This document shows, piece after piece, positions 9,497-17,958 of a DNA stretch of 64,000 nt. The stretch lies in contig NW_015961954.1 of NCBI RefSeq assembly GCF_000497045.1, positions 124,001 to 188,000 on the forward strand, written 5' to 3'. The position numbers and the translations under genes were made by a program. The stretch's first letter is position 1, and each line of letters begins with the position of its first letter. Source of the DNA: Kalmanozyma brasiliensis GHG001 (Eukaryota > Basidiomycota > Ustilaginomycetes > Ustilaginales). The notes under the pieces were generated by a model. The model worked only from the letters and a program-made list of their open reading frames with translations, made no database searches and was not told the origin of the DNA.

Positions 9497-10008
9497 ACAG
9501 CGCTGCTTGAACTGTCGATCGAGAGCATCTTCTCGTCCCCACGCCTCCTTCCGTTGTGATACGAAGTCGAGGTTGGATGTCAGGCCATCGCCCCGACCTT
9601 GAGGCTGAGTCGGCAGCCAAGTGGAGATGAAATCTGTGATTTGAAATTATGCAAAGCCGAAAGTCGAGGCCGCTGCACCTCTGCGTCTTTTGGCGTGAAG
9701 CGAGAGAAGGGCGGATGTGTATGCACTTTTTTTAGGTTAGCTACGCATGGACCTTCTTGTGGGACCAACGGCGTCTGATTGAACATGTGCATATGGTTTC
9801 ACACTCCGACGCTTTACACAGCTCTGTAACGTTTGACCGCCTCTGTTTAGTGATTGGGGTGATCCGTTCAATGGCGATCGAAGAGATCGCTATCGCAGCC
9901 CGTGCACTTGCATCTGTTCTTGCTTCCATATCCATTGCCCTCGCAAGGCGATCCGCCTTCTCTAATCCCATCACTGCCTTCAGCTACACTCATCACATCT
10001 GCCTCACA
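9497..10008. promoter_or_regulatory. Divergent upstream region, F-box gene / CaMKK-type kinase
   Basis: A 512-bp gap between divergent starts. The kinase frame is open through about 250 bp of it but begins only with a TTG, so I treat it as leader. A T-rich tract lies near 9726-9734. No defined operator or TATA box was recognised. Confidence 0.45.
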
Positions 10009-12510
10009 ATGTCACAATTCATCTCCGGATCACCCGAGGGTGATGACAACCTTCCCTCGTTCATGGAGCAGAGGAAGAAGCTATCGGCATCACCGTCGCA
10101 AACCGACCGAAAAGCATCGGCAGACCCGAGCTCATCGAAACAGCAGCACGGCAGCACACTCTCGCCTCATTCACATGGTGCGGGTCACCACCACCACTCC
10201 CACGGTCACTCGCACAATTATGCGCACGGCCACGGCAGCTGCAGCTGCAACGCTTCCTCCCACGGCCAACGCACCATGTCCAACACGTCCAACTCTTCGC
10301 TCGGGTACGGCTCGCCTTCGCGCTCCATGACTCGCACGCCCTCGCACGAATACCGCGAAACACTCGATGCCAAGAGCAAGAACCTCGACGACGGCTCACT
10401 CGTCATCAACCAGTATAAGATCACCGACACCATCGGTCGCGGCGCCTACGGTACCGTGCGCAAGGCCGTCCTCGTCGAAGACCCCGAGGTCAAATTCGCC
10501 GTCAAGGAGTTTGGGAAGACTCGCCTGCGCAAAACGCATCGTGCCGACAAGCTGCGCAAGCCTGCACGAAATCGTGCTCCTCGCGCCCCCGCCGGCGCAG
10601 ATCGAGACAACGCAGGCAACCACAGCGATCCGACAAAGGGCGGCGAGAAGCACGAGCAGAAGGAAGGCGACAACGCCAAAGACCCACTCTCCCTCATCCG
10701 CCACGAAATCGCCATCCTCAAAAAGCTTCACCATCCACACGTCGTCAAGCTATACGAGGTGCTCGACGACCCATCCAAGGACAACCTCTACATGGTCTTC
10801 GAGTACTGCCCCGACGGAACCGTCATCGATATTAAGCTCAATCATACCGTCGAGCCGCTACCCGAGGACGTTGCGCGCTACTACTTTGTGCAGATCCTCA
10901 TGGGCATCGAGTATCTGCACGAGAACGACATTGTGCATCGCGACATCAAGCCGGACAACATTCTGCTGAGTGACGACCGCAAGACGTGCAAGATGGTCGA
11001 CTTTGGCGTGAGCGAGATGTTCCTCAAGCCGGGGGATGACACGATGCAAAAGTCAGCGGGCAGTCCGGCCTTCATGAGTCCCGAGCTGTGTACGGCGGGG
11101 CATGCCGAGTACCATGGAAAGGCAGACGACATCTGGAGCTTTGGCGTCACGCTCTATTGTATGGTGGTAGGCCACCTGCCATTCGATAGGGACAACTTCT
11201 ACGAGATGTACGAAGCGATAAAGAACGACGAACCTGAATACCCGGATCATCTCAGCGACGATCTCAAGGATCTGTTGCACAAGATGCTCACCAAGGATCC
11301 GGAGAAGCGTATCACCGTAGCTGAGATGCGCGAGCATCCCTGGACGCTGGCTGTCGAGGACGGCGTGCTGCTCTCGAAAGAGGACAATCTCGAAGCGCTG
11401 GTATCGGAGATCACAGACGAGGACCTCGACTGCGCCATTTGCAAGATCACCAACATCTTCACGTTCGCCCGCGCCATCCATCGGTTCAAAAAGGGCGGGT
11501 CGATGCAGCGTGCTCGTCGCGGCACATCGCAGACTTCCGACGGCAGCAGCAATCAGGACCACAGTTGGTTCCCACGCTCTTTGGACAGCCCGGAGAAGCA
11601 GAGTCGGTCTGGCTCGAAAGAACGGGGGGCCGATGACGCCGCCAGCCGCCTGGCTCGTGATGTATCCACCATCAAAGAGGAATCTCCCGCACCATCTACG
11701 GCCACACAACAGAAGAACTTCGAGCAGATCAAGGGCAGTAGGGAAGACAAAGAGGAAGGGGTGCACGAGATCCAAGCCGCAGCAGCGCACATGTTCGAAT
11801 CTCCGCAGATGCACACCTTTGAGCTGCCACCGGAGGAGCCGGACGGAAATGGGCCGTTGCAACGCAACCACTCTGGGCCCATCTCAACGCTTCACCGTCC
11901 CGACGACGCCGATGGGCAGCGCGTGAGCGAATCACCACGGTGCGCCTCACCCGAGATGGTCTCCTCACCCACCTCCGAAGGCGGCTTTGACACAGAGCAA
12001 CCCCAACGCTCCACGTCCAATGACCACATCACCCGCGCCGACTACACAGCTGACACGAACAAACCCGACGAATCCATCGCGACGCATCTCTCGCACATGG
12101 TGCTGGAGCACGAAAAGGAGCAGAAGCAAGACGATCCCGATAGGAAGGACGAGGCGCGCAAGAACGAGGTGCTCCCACCGAAGCATCCCGATCCTGCCTC
12201 GCCGGACGACGACGCGGATCACCGCGCTATGAGTGTCCAGGAGCGCGCGGCGTCGCTAGGCAAGAAGGGGGAGAAGAAACCGAAACCCAAGCTGTTGCCC
12301 GATCAACCGACGGTGTCGAGCCCACACACGGAGGATCTTGGAACCCCGCCCGGCGCCGCAGATGTCTACAAGGAGGGCAAGGACGATGGAGAGGAGCGCG
12401 ACAAGAATGGGGAGGAGTACTTCCCGCAGAAAGGGAAGGAAGAGCAGAAGGGAGAGAGGGAGGAGCAGGATGATGAGACAGAGGTGGAGAAGCAGGCGCA
12501 GACTGTGTGA
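10009..12510 (+). CDS. CaMKK/SNF1-activating-kinase-like serine/threonine kinase
   Basis: The product is 833 residues from the ATG at 10009 (CTCACAATGTC context; MSQFISGSPEGDD). The open frame extends upstream but without a convincing start. The kinase domain spans about residues 135-446: GRGAYGTV glycine loop, FAVKEF lysine, HRDIKPDN catalytic loop near 310, DFG near 331, GSPAFMSPE activation segment and ADDIWSFGVTLY. Between the catalytic lysine and helix C lies a roughly 60-residue Arg/Pro/charged insertion, the position of the RP insert that marks CaMKK-type kinases. The relatives Ssp1 (fission yeast) and Sak1/Tos3/Elm1 (budding yeast) phosphorylate the Snf1/AMPK activation loop. The N-terminus holds a His-rich tract (about residues 56-85); the C-terminal half is disordered and charged. 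Which orthologue it is remains inference. Confidence 0.87.
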   Translation: MSQFISGSPEGDDNLPSFMEQRKKLSASPSQTDRKASADPSSSKQQHGSTLSPHSHGAGHHHHSHGHSHNYAHGHGSCSCNASSHGQRTMSNTSNSSLGYGSPSRSMTRTPSHEYRETLDAKSKNLDDGSLVINQYKITDTIGRGAYGTVRKAVLVEDPEVKFAVKEFGKTRLRKTHRADKLRKPARNRAPRAPAGADRDNAGNHSDPTKGGEKHEQKEGDNAKDPLSLIRHEIAILKKLHHPHVVKLYEVLDDPSKDNLYMVFEYCPDGTVIDIKLNHTVEPLPEDVARYYFVQILMGIEYLHENDIVHRDIKPDNILLSDDRKTCKMVDFGVSEMFLKPGDDTMQKSAGSPAFMSPELCTAGHAEYHGKADDIWSFGVTLYCMVVGHLPFDRDNFYEMYEAIKNDEPEYPDHLSDDLKDLLHKMLTKDPEKRITVAEMREHPWTLAVEDGVLLSKEDNLEALVSEITDEDLDCAICKITNIFTFARAIHRFKKGGSMQRARRGTSQTSDGSSNQDHSWFPRSLDSPEKQSRSGSKERGADDAASRLARDVSTIKEESPAPSTATQQKNFEQIKGSREDKEEGVHEIQAAAAHMFESPQMHTFELPPEEPDGNGPLQRNHSGPISTLHRPDDADGQRVSESPRCASPEMVSSPTSEGGFDTEQPQRSTSNDHITRADYTADTNKPDESIATHLSHMVLEHEKEQKQDDPDRKDEARKNEVLPPKHPDPASPDDDADHRAMSVQERAASLGKKGEKKPKPKLLPDQPTVSSPHTEDLGTPPGAADVYKEGKDDGEERDKNGEEYFPQKGKEEQKGEREEQDDETEVEKQAQTV

Positions 12511-13003
12511 GCTTGCAGATTCAAGGTGCTGGCGATGGATGATGGAAAGCATTTATGTCTCCGCAAACCAGCATTGAATGCTTTTGTCTGTGAGCAGACT
12601 AGCAGCTGGATCTCACTAAATGAGCCGCTTTGTGTTATGTGTGGGGACCCTGAGCAAAGCTGCGGGTCGAAGACGGGATCGATGTTAGACCGTCGAGTCG
12701 ACAGGAATTTGTGCAAATGAATTCCCTGCACAGCTTAGCCGAGAACGACGCGGAAAGCCTTAGAAAGCGTCGGTGGGTGGAGGGCAAAATCGAGCTCTCG
12801 ATGACTTCACAGCTGCGCAAGGAAGAGTCCACCGCACGGCTCAGCGTCGGTGGCACGTCAGATCACACGAGCCTGCTTTCATCTTCTTCACTATCAACCA
12901 TCACACCTCCTCTGTCGACACTGCATCGATCGCATACACAGCACACACCGAGGCACTCATTCATCTGGCACAACCTACCTCTCTCTACACAACCATTCAC
13001 ACA
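12511..13003. promoter_or_regulatory. Upstream region and leader of MBF1
   Basis: A 493-bp gap between tandem plus-strand genes. The last 120 bp before the MBF1 ATG are pyrimidine- and CA-rich, as expected for a fungal 5' leader. ORFs here are short and show no family features. Confidence 0.45.
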
Positions 13004-13462
13004 ATGTCGAACACGGACTGGGACAGCAAAACCGTCATCGGACGCGGCGTGCGACCCTCTGGCGGCTCTGGTCCATCCTCGGGCCCCACCGCTTACGAAC
13101 GAGCCAAGCAAGTGGGCGCGATCACCGAGAACGACCGCAAAGTCGCGGCGGGTACGAACAAGGGTCATGCCGGCACGGATCACCAGCGCATCGCCAAGCT
13201 CGATCGCGAGAACGAGGTTGCTCCCCCACCCAAAGTCGCCCCCACCGTCGGCAAGACCATTGGTCAGACACGTCAAGAAAAAGGGTTGACCCAGAAGGAG
13301 CTCGCGACTAAGATCAACGAGAAGCCTCAGGTGGTGCAGGAGTACGAGTCAGGCAAAGCCGTACCGAACCCCCAGATTCTGGCCAAGTTGCAGAGGGCAT
13401 TGGGAGTCAAGTTGACCGGCAAGGACATCGGCGCTCCGCTTGGCGGGCCGAAGAAGAAGTAA
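13004..13462 (+). CDS. MBF1: Multiprotein-bridging factor 1 (transcription coactivator)
   Basis: The product is 152 residues, the usual MBF1 length, starting at the ATG in CACACAATGTC. The N-terminal half (WDSKTVIGRG, then a Lys/Asn-rich stretch with TNKGHAG and KLDRENE) is the conserved MBF1 bridging region. Residues about 87-142 form the HTH_3/Cro-type helix-turn-helix (IGQTRQEKGLTQKELATKI, EYESGKAVPN, LGVKLTGKDIG). The tail ends in KKK. MBF1 links bZIP-type activators such as Gcn4 to TATA-binding protein and also limits ribosomal frameshifting in yeast. No intron is needed. It is convergent with a hybrid histidine kinase gene 614 bp downstream. Confidence 0.97.
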   Translation: MSNTDWDSKTVIGRGVRPSGGSGPSSGPTAYERAKQVGAITENDRKVAAGTNKGHAGTDHQRIAKLDRENEVAPPPKVAPTVGKTIGQTRQEKGLTQKELATKINEKPQVVQEYESGKAVPNPQILAKLQRALGVKLTGKDIGAPLGGPKKK

Positions 13463-14076
13463 AGAGACGAAAGACGAGGAACAGAGCTCAGCCGAGACGA
13501 AGGCAAGTCGAACAGCGATGTAGACGGGGAAGGGTTACCACTTGCACCATCCAGATCACAATCGCGACAACGACTACTCGCGCTGAGCCGGTCTACAGAA
13601 TACATCGTTTTTGCACGCCAGCCCTTTCTGACGGTCCTGAAGAGAGATGATGATGAGTTGAGTGCAAGCGTCAGAGCGCGGGCTATGCGCTGAAAGCTTG
13701 CAAAGTGGCCCGAGGGCGACGAGACGATATTCTTGGGAGTGGGGATTAGCCGCTTCGTGCGACGCAATCGCAATGCGCAGCTCCTCCTTCCGCTTCCTAG
13801 CAACGCTGTTTCATTCGCTCACATCTGCGATCATCACACAAGCCCTCAGCAGTCGACACAAAAGCCCGTTGAACAGCGTGAACATTTCCCCCAAAAAAAA
13901 CAACCGTGACAATGTGACGACCCCAGAGATAGAATTTTTCTACAGATGAGAATGGTAGCAGTGTGAATGTGAGAGAAGATTGGAAGATGATGGTGCAGTT
14001 GGTCCGTAAAGATTCCGTGTGTGAGAAGGCGGGGTATGTTGGAAAGTGGTGATACAGCAGGTGAGAATGGTGCAGA
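13463..14076. other. Intergenic region between convergent MBF1 and hybrid kinase genes
   Basis: A 614-bp stretch that should hold both 3' untranslated regions. It contains a short C5A8 homopolymer run near 13888-13901. No gene, RNA or repeat was recognised. Confidence 0.55.
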
Positions 14077-17000
14077 TCAGGCGCTCGCCACGGCCACGCC
14101 CACTGCAGGCCCCGGAGCGATGCCATTGCCGTTGACGCCAACCTCAATGTCTGAGTGGAACTTCTTCCTCCATTCCTCGAGGTCGCCTTTCAGCAGTCTC
14201 GGCGAGACGGGCTTGGTCATCCATGCGTCCATGCCGCACATCTCGATGCCCCTCGTCCTGTCCTCTTCCGAGCTGAGCGCGGTGACCGCCACGATGAAGG
14301 ATGGGTGGTTGTGCGCTCGCATTTGCGTACACGCCTCGAAGCCGTCCTGGATCGGCAGCGAGATGTCCAGCAGAACAACCGAGGGACGGAAGGAGATAAA
14401 TTTGGCGACGGCTTCGGCACCGTCGTGTGCTTCTTCGTAGCGAATGTTGAGCCGCTTGCACAGCGTGGTGAGGAGCTTCATGTTGATGGGATTGTCTTCG
14501 ACCACGAGGACGCGGAACTCGTCCTCGGGAAGGGCCGCGCCAGCTGTGTTGATTGGAGCAAGCGACTTGCCTGGCTTGACCTCGATCGAGGACTCGGCAG
14601 CGACAGCAGCAACGTCGACGCCGTTCGAGACACCGTTGACCTTCTTTGCTCCTGTCACAGGCGTCGATGTCATGGAGCCCACTTTCAAAGGTGCGCTGAC
14701 ACGACGAGGACCCGTGGGGACGCCAAGCTCGGTCACACTGACCCTGTGCTGATTGCTGGCACGAATGGCGTTGCCAAGGTGAATCAGCGGTGGCTCTTCC
14801 TCTGCTAGGAAGATCTCCATGAGTCGCAGCGCACTGGGACCGTGTGGCATGGGCATAGGAAGAACGGCGCGCCCATCCAACTTCTCTAGGCCCTTCTCCA
14901 TGACAAGGTGTGAGGAGCTGATGACGACAAATCTCGCGTTCGGCTTGACCAGGGAGAGAAGCGGCTCTTCGCCTTCATCCAAGGAGTTGGCAGCCCGCTC
15001 CGGCAAGACGATGCAGTCCGCCTCGGCATAGTCGCGCGTGAGCTCGACGCCCTCCATCGGAACAAAGTGTTCGCACAAGGCGTTGGCCAAGCGGCGTAAG
15101 CCACGTGTCTCGAGGCCGTAGTATGCGATCTTGGAGACGGCAAGTTTGGGCGCGGACGTGCTCGACAAGGAACCATTGCGGCCGTGAAGAGCCTTGCCAC
15201 GCTGCAAAGGAATGCACATCGTGACGCGGGTACCGAGGTTGACTTCGGAAGCGACCGAAAGCTTTCCGCCGTACTTCTGCAACGTCGACGAGACGATCGT
15301 CATGCCGAGACCGATTCCGTCGCGGAAGGAGTCACCCTTGCTGAAGGGTCGGGTGAGCTGGTTGGTGCAGAAGTCCTTGGTCATGCCGACACCCGTGTCA
15401 GCGACCTCAATCTCCACAACAGTGGAGTCCTCAGCGACCTCGACGTCCAGATCGTCCAATGCACCTGGCGCAGCGACACGGATTGCGATCTCGACGTAGC
15501 CTTGCCTAGTGTAGCGAATCGCGTTCGAGACAACCTTACGCACCACGTCTTGCAGCGCTTTGACCTCGACCATCCATTCGCAATCACGTACCTCGGGACT
15601 CGCCTTGATGATGAGCTCCATGCCGTGCAAGGGACCTTCTTGCGGCTTGAGCGAGTCAATCTCGAGGTGGTGAGATTGAAGGTCCAGACGCTGTGCGAAC
15701 TCCCATTCCTCGTCGGCAACCGATTCGATGACTTTGACAATGTCTGCCGCGATGCGTTTGGGCGGAGGAGCGTTTGCCGTCTTGATCCCGGACAGATTCT
15801 GAAAGCTGAGCAGGTCGTCGATGTATGCATTGAGCGTGAGGCCTGACAGTGAGATTGACTCGAGCAGAGTGGCCAAGACACCGTCGGCCGAGAGATCGAC
15901 CTTGCTTGCTTCGTCGTCATCATTGCTGATGGCAGCTCGAAGGTACTCGACAGCACCCAGCGCACCGTGGAGTGGTGTTCGGAGATTGTGCTGCACGTGC
16001 CTCAAGAATTCGGCCTGGAAGAAGTCGGTCTCGGAAAGCTTCTGACGCAGCAAGCTTCCGTGGGCGACTTGCATGGTGCTCTCGACAAAGTAGCGCTCTT
16101 GTTGGTCGAAATGCACCTCTGCTTCGAACATGACGAGGAACATGATGCCGGGGCGTGCCTTTGCTCGATTGTACGAGACGCAGACGGCATAGGAGCTGAT
16201 CTGGGTCTCGCGAGGCATCAACTCCGCCCATGGGTCCATGTTCTCGGGCTGGGATGGGGTTGCCTCCTCGTCGTCTTCCTCGTCGGATGAAAGGGCGATT
16301 TCGGCCGACCTGCGGTGGAAGCCGCAGCGGATGTTCATGTTGGTATCAGACGCTTTGCGCGCCAACGAAGCGGCAAAGACGGCCTTGAGACGACCGATCT
16401 CTTCGGGCATATTGGGTCGGCAAGATTCAGGGCCGCTGTAGCTGAGGATGCTGGGCGGCGGAGAGCCCTCGTTGAGATCGATGGTTTCGAACGTCAAAGC
16501 AGTATCAGCCGAGGAGAGCTGACGACTCATTCTGGGCGAGATGATAGGCGAACTCGGGTCGATGTAGGTTGGCGTTGAGACAGAATCACCCGGGGGAGTC
16601 AAGGGCTCGGTGAGAGCTTGACCTTCCAGGGAAAAGCTGCGTGCCGGCAAGGTGGCCTTCGAGAAGGTGCCCGAGGTGCGCGAGCCGCGATGAGCTGCAT
16701 GACGGCGAAAACGGAAGTTGCTGACATCGAAGGCGACAACCCCGGCCGCACCAAGGCATTCGCGTAGCTCTTGACACGCGCGATCGATGACGACGAGCGA
16801 ATATCGTGAGAAGCCATCGCCCGAATCGGAACCGGAACTGGACGAGTTGAAGTGCCTGTATTGCGCGTGAAGCGAAGGATCTTCCAAGGCGCGAACGAGC
16901 GAGCTGGTGCGTTGCTGCATTTCGGCGGCTTTGGCGTTCTTTGAGCTTTGAAACTCGACCTCGAGGGCGTCGCCGGCCATCTTGCCGATAGAATAGAGAA

Positions 17001-17958
17001 GCTCGGCGTCTTTGTCATCAAAGTCGTCGCGAGGCTGCTCGTCCATGATGCAGAGACGACCAACCTGGACTCTTGCTTCGATACCGTTGAGATTGTACGA
17101 GAGAAAGAGCGGAGCGGAGGCGTAGAAGTTCATGGGCTTGCCCTTTGCGTTGGTGACGGTTCCTGCCAGGGTCGAGGGGCACGAGCGGAACCTCCAATCC
17201 TTCTTGGTGTCGCTGACGACAAGAACTTCGTCGTCTGGGAGTAGCATGGCATGCGAACACAAAGTGACGGTTCTGGGTACCATCTGAACCTGAGCGTCAC
17301 CACCTTCCTGGGCCAGAATGAGCATGTATGCATCGTCTGTGCTTTCGACCATGAAAGAAGCGTATTCGCATCTGAAGACGGCTTTGGCGTGCTTAATGTA
17401 GAGGAGGAGAGCGTCGCGCTCCTGTGCTGCGGTGAGGCCATGGCGACGAAGCGCCTCGGCCACTTTCCGATGTTGGCGACGCGGTAGGGGAGGTGCTGCA
17501 AGCCAGCCATTTTGTCGATAGAAGTCCATCGAGTCCATCAATGCATCGGCATCGACTTTGACAGTTCGATGGGTCTTGGTGGGTTTTGCGAATTGAGGAA
17601 GCTTGGGAGATGCAGTGTGGGTGGCTACTTGCGCGAGACCGTTGGCAGCTGACGAGGTCGGAACCGGCGAGTTGGCAGCGGTGGAAGCGAGGGACTCTGC
17701 CGAGGTGGAAGCTTCGTTTGAGACACTTCCGTTGGATCCCGATTGCTTTGGGTCAAGGGAGGATTCTGGTTCCACCTTTTCGCACCATGAGCCATGCTGA
17801 TATTTGCGAAGCCATGCACCCCAAGCGATGGAACAGGTGGGGGCTTCGACTGCATTGGCGGCGATCTTTCGCGCGGACAAGTCGGAAGCGATGCTGGATG
17901 CGCCGGGCGACGCGGGCCTGAGCAGCGACTGCTGAAGCGGATGAGGCGTTCCCGACAT
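14077..17958 (-). CDS. GAF-domain hybrid histidine kinase (HHK-A)
   Basis: A 1293-residue intron-free ORF starting MSGTPHPLQQSLLRPASP. Visible domains in order: disordered leader; GAF domain about 190-345 with VSDTKKDWRF and VGRLCIMDEQPRDDF; disordered Ser-rich linker; HisKA dimerisation helix with phospho-acceptor His657 in QHNLRTPLHG; HATPase with N-box near 806, DTGVGM near 854 and GIGLGMTIV; a degenerate receiver-like segment about 940-1055 without a phospho-acceptor pattern; and a true receiver about 1146-1265 with VVEDNPIN, Asp1198 in LLDISLP and MTKPVSP. This is a soluble phosphorelay sensor predicted to pass phosphate to an HPt protein (Ypd1 type). The residue after the active His is Asn, not the usual Glu/Asp. 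The signal sensed by the GAF domain is unknown. Confidence 0.93.
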   Translation of the reverse strand: MSGTPHPLQQSLLRPASPGASSIASDLSARKIAANAVEAPTCSIAWGAWLRKYQHGSWCEKVEPESSLDPKQSGSNGSVSNEASTSAESLASTAANSPVPTSSAANGLAQVATHTASPKLPQFAKPTKTHRTVKVDADALMDSMDFYRQNGWLAAPPLPRRQHRKVAEALRRHGLTAAQERDALLLYIKHAKAVFRCEYASFMVESTDDAYMLILAQEGGDAQVQMVPRTVTLCSHAMLLPDDEVLVVSDTKKDWRFRSCPSTLAGTVTNAKGKPMNFYASAPLFLSYNLNGIEARVQVGRLCIMDEQPRDDFDDKDAELLYSIGKMAGDALEVEFQSSKNAKAAEMQQRTSSLVRALEDPSLHAQYRHFNSSSSGSDSGDGFSRYSLVVIDRACQELRECLGAAGVVAFDVSNFRFRRHAAHRGSRTSGTFSKATLPARSFSLEGQALTEPLTPPGDSVSTPTYIDPSSPIISPRMSRQLSSADTALTFETIDLNEGSPPPSILSYSGPESCRPNMPEEIGRLKAVFAASLARKASDTNMNIRCGFHRRSAEIALSSDEEDDEEATPSQPENMDPWAELMPRETQISSYAVCVSYNRAKARPGIMFLVMFEAEVHFDQQERYFVESTMQVAHGSLLRQKLSETDFFQAEFLRHVQHNLRTPLHGALGAVEYLRAAISNDDDEASKVDLSADGVLATLLESISLSGLTLNAYIDDLLSFQNLSGIKTANAPPPKRIAADIVKVIESVADEEWEFAQRLDLQSHHLEIDSLKPQEGPLHGMELIIKASPEVRDCEWMVEVKALQDVVRKVVSNAIRYTRQGYVEIAIRVAAPGALDDLDVEVAEDSTVVEIEVADTGVGMTKDFCTNQLTRPFSKGDSFRDGIGLGMTIVSSTLQKYGGKLSVASEVNLGTRVTMCIPLQRGKALHGRNGSLSSTSAPKLAVSKIAYYGLETRGLRRLANALCEHFVPMEGVELTRDYAEADCIVLPERAANSLDEGEEPLLSLVKPNARFVVISSSHLVMEKGLEKLDGRAVLPMPMPHGPSALRLMEIFLAEEEPPLIHLGNAIRASNQHRVSVTELGVPTGPRRVSAPLKVGSMTSTPVTGAKKVNGVSNGVDVAAVAAESSIEVKPGKSLAPINTAGAALPEDEFRVLVVEDNPINMKLLTTLCKRLNIRYEEAHDGAEAVAKFISFRPSVVLLDISLPIQDGFEACTQMRAHNHPSFIVAVTALSSEEDRTRGIEMCGMDAWMTKPVSPRLLKGDLEEWRKKFHSDIEVGVNGNGIAPGPAVGVAVASA

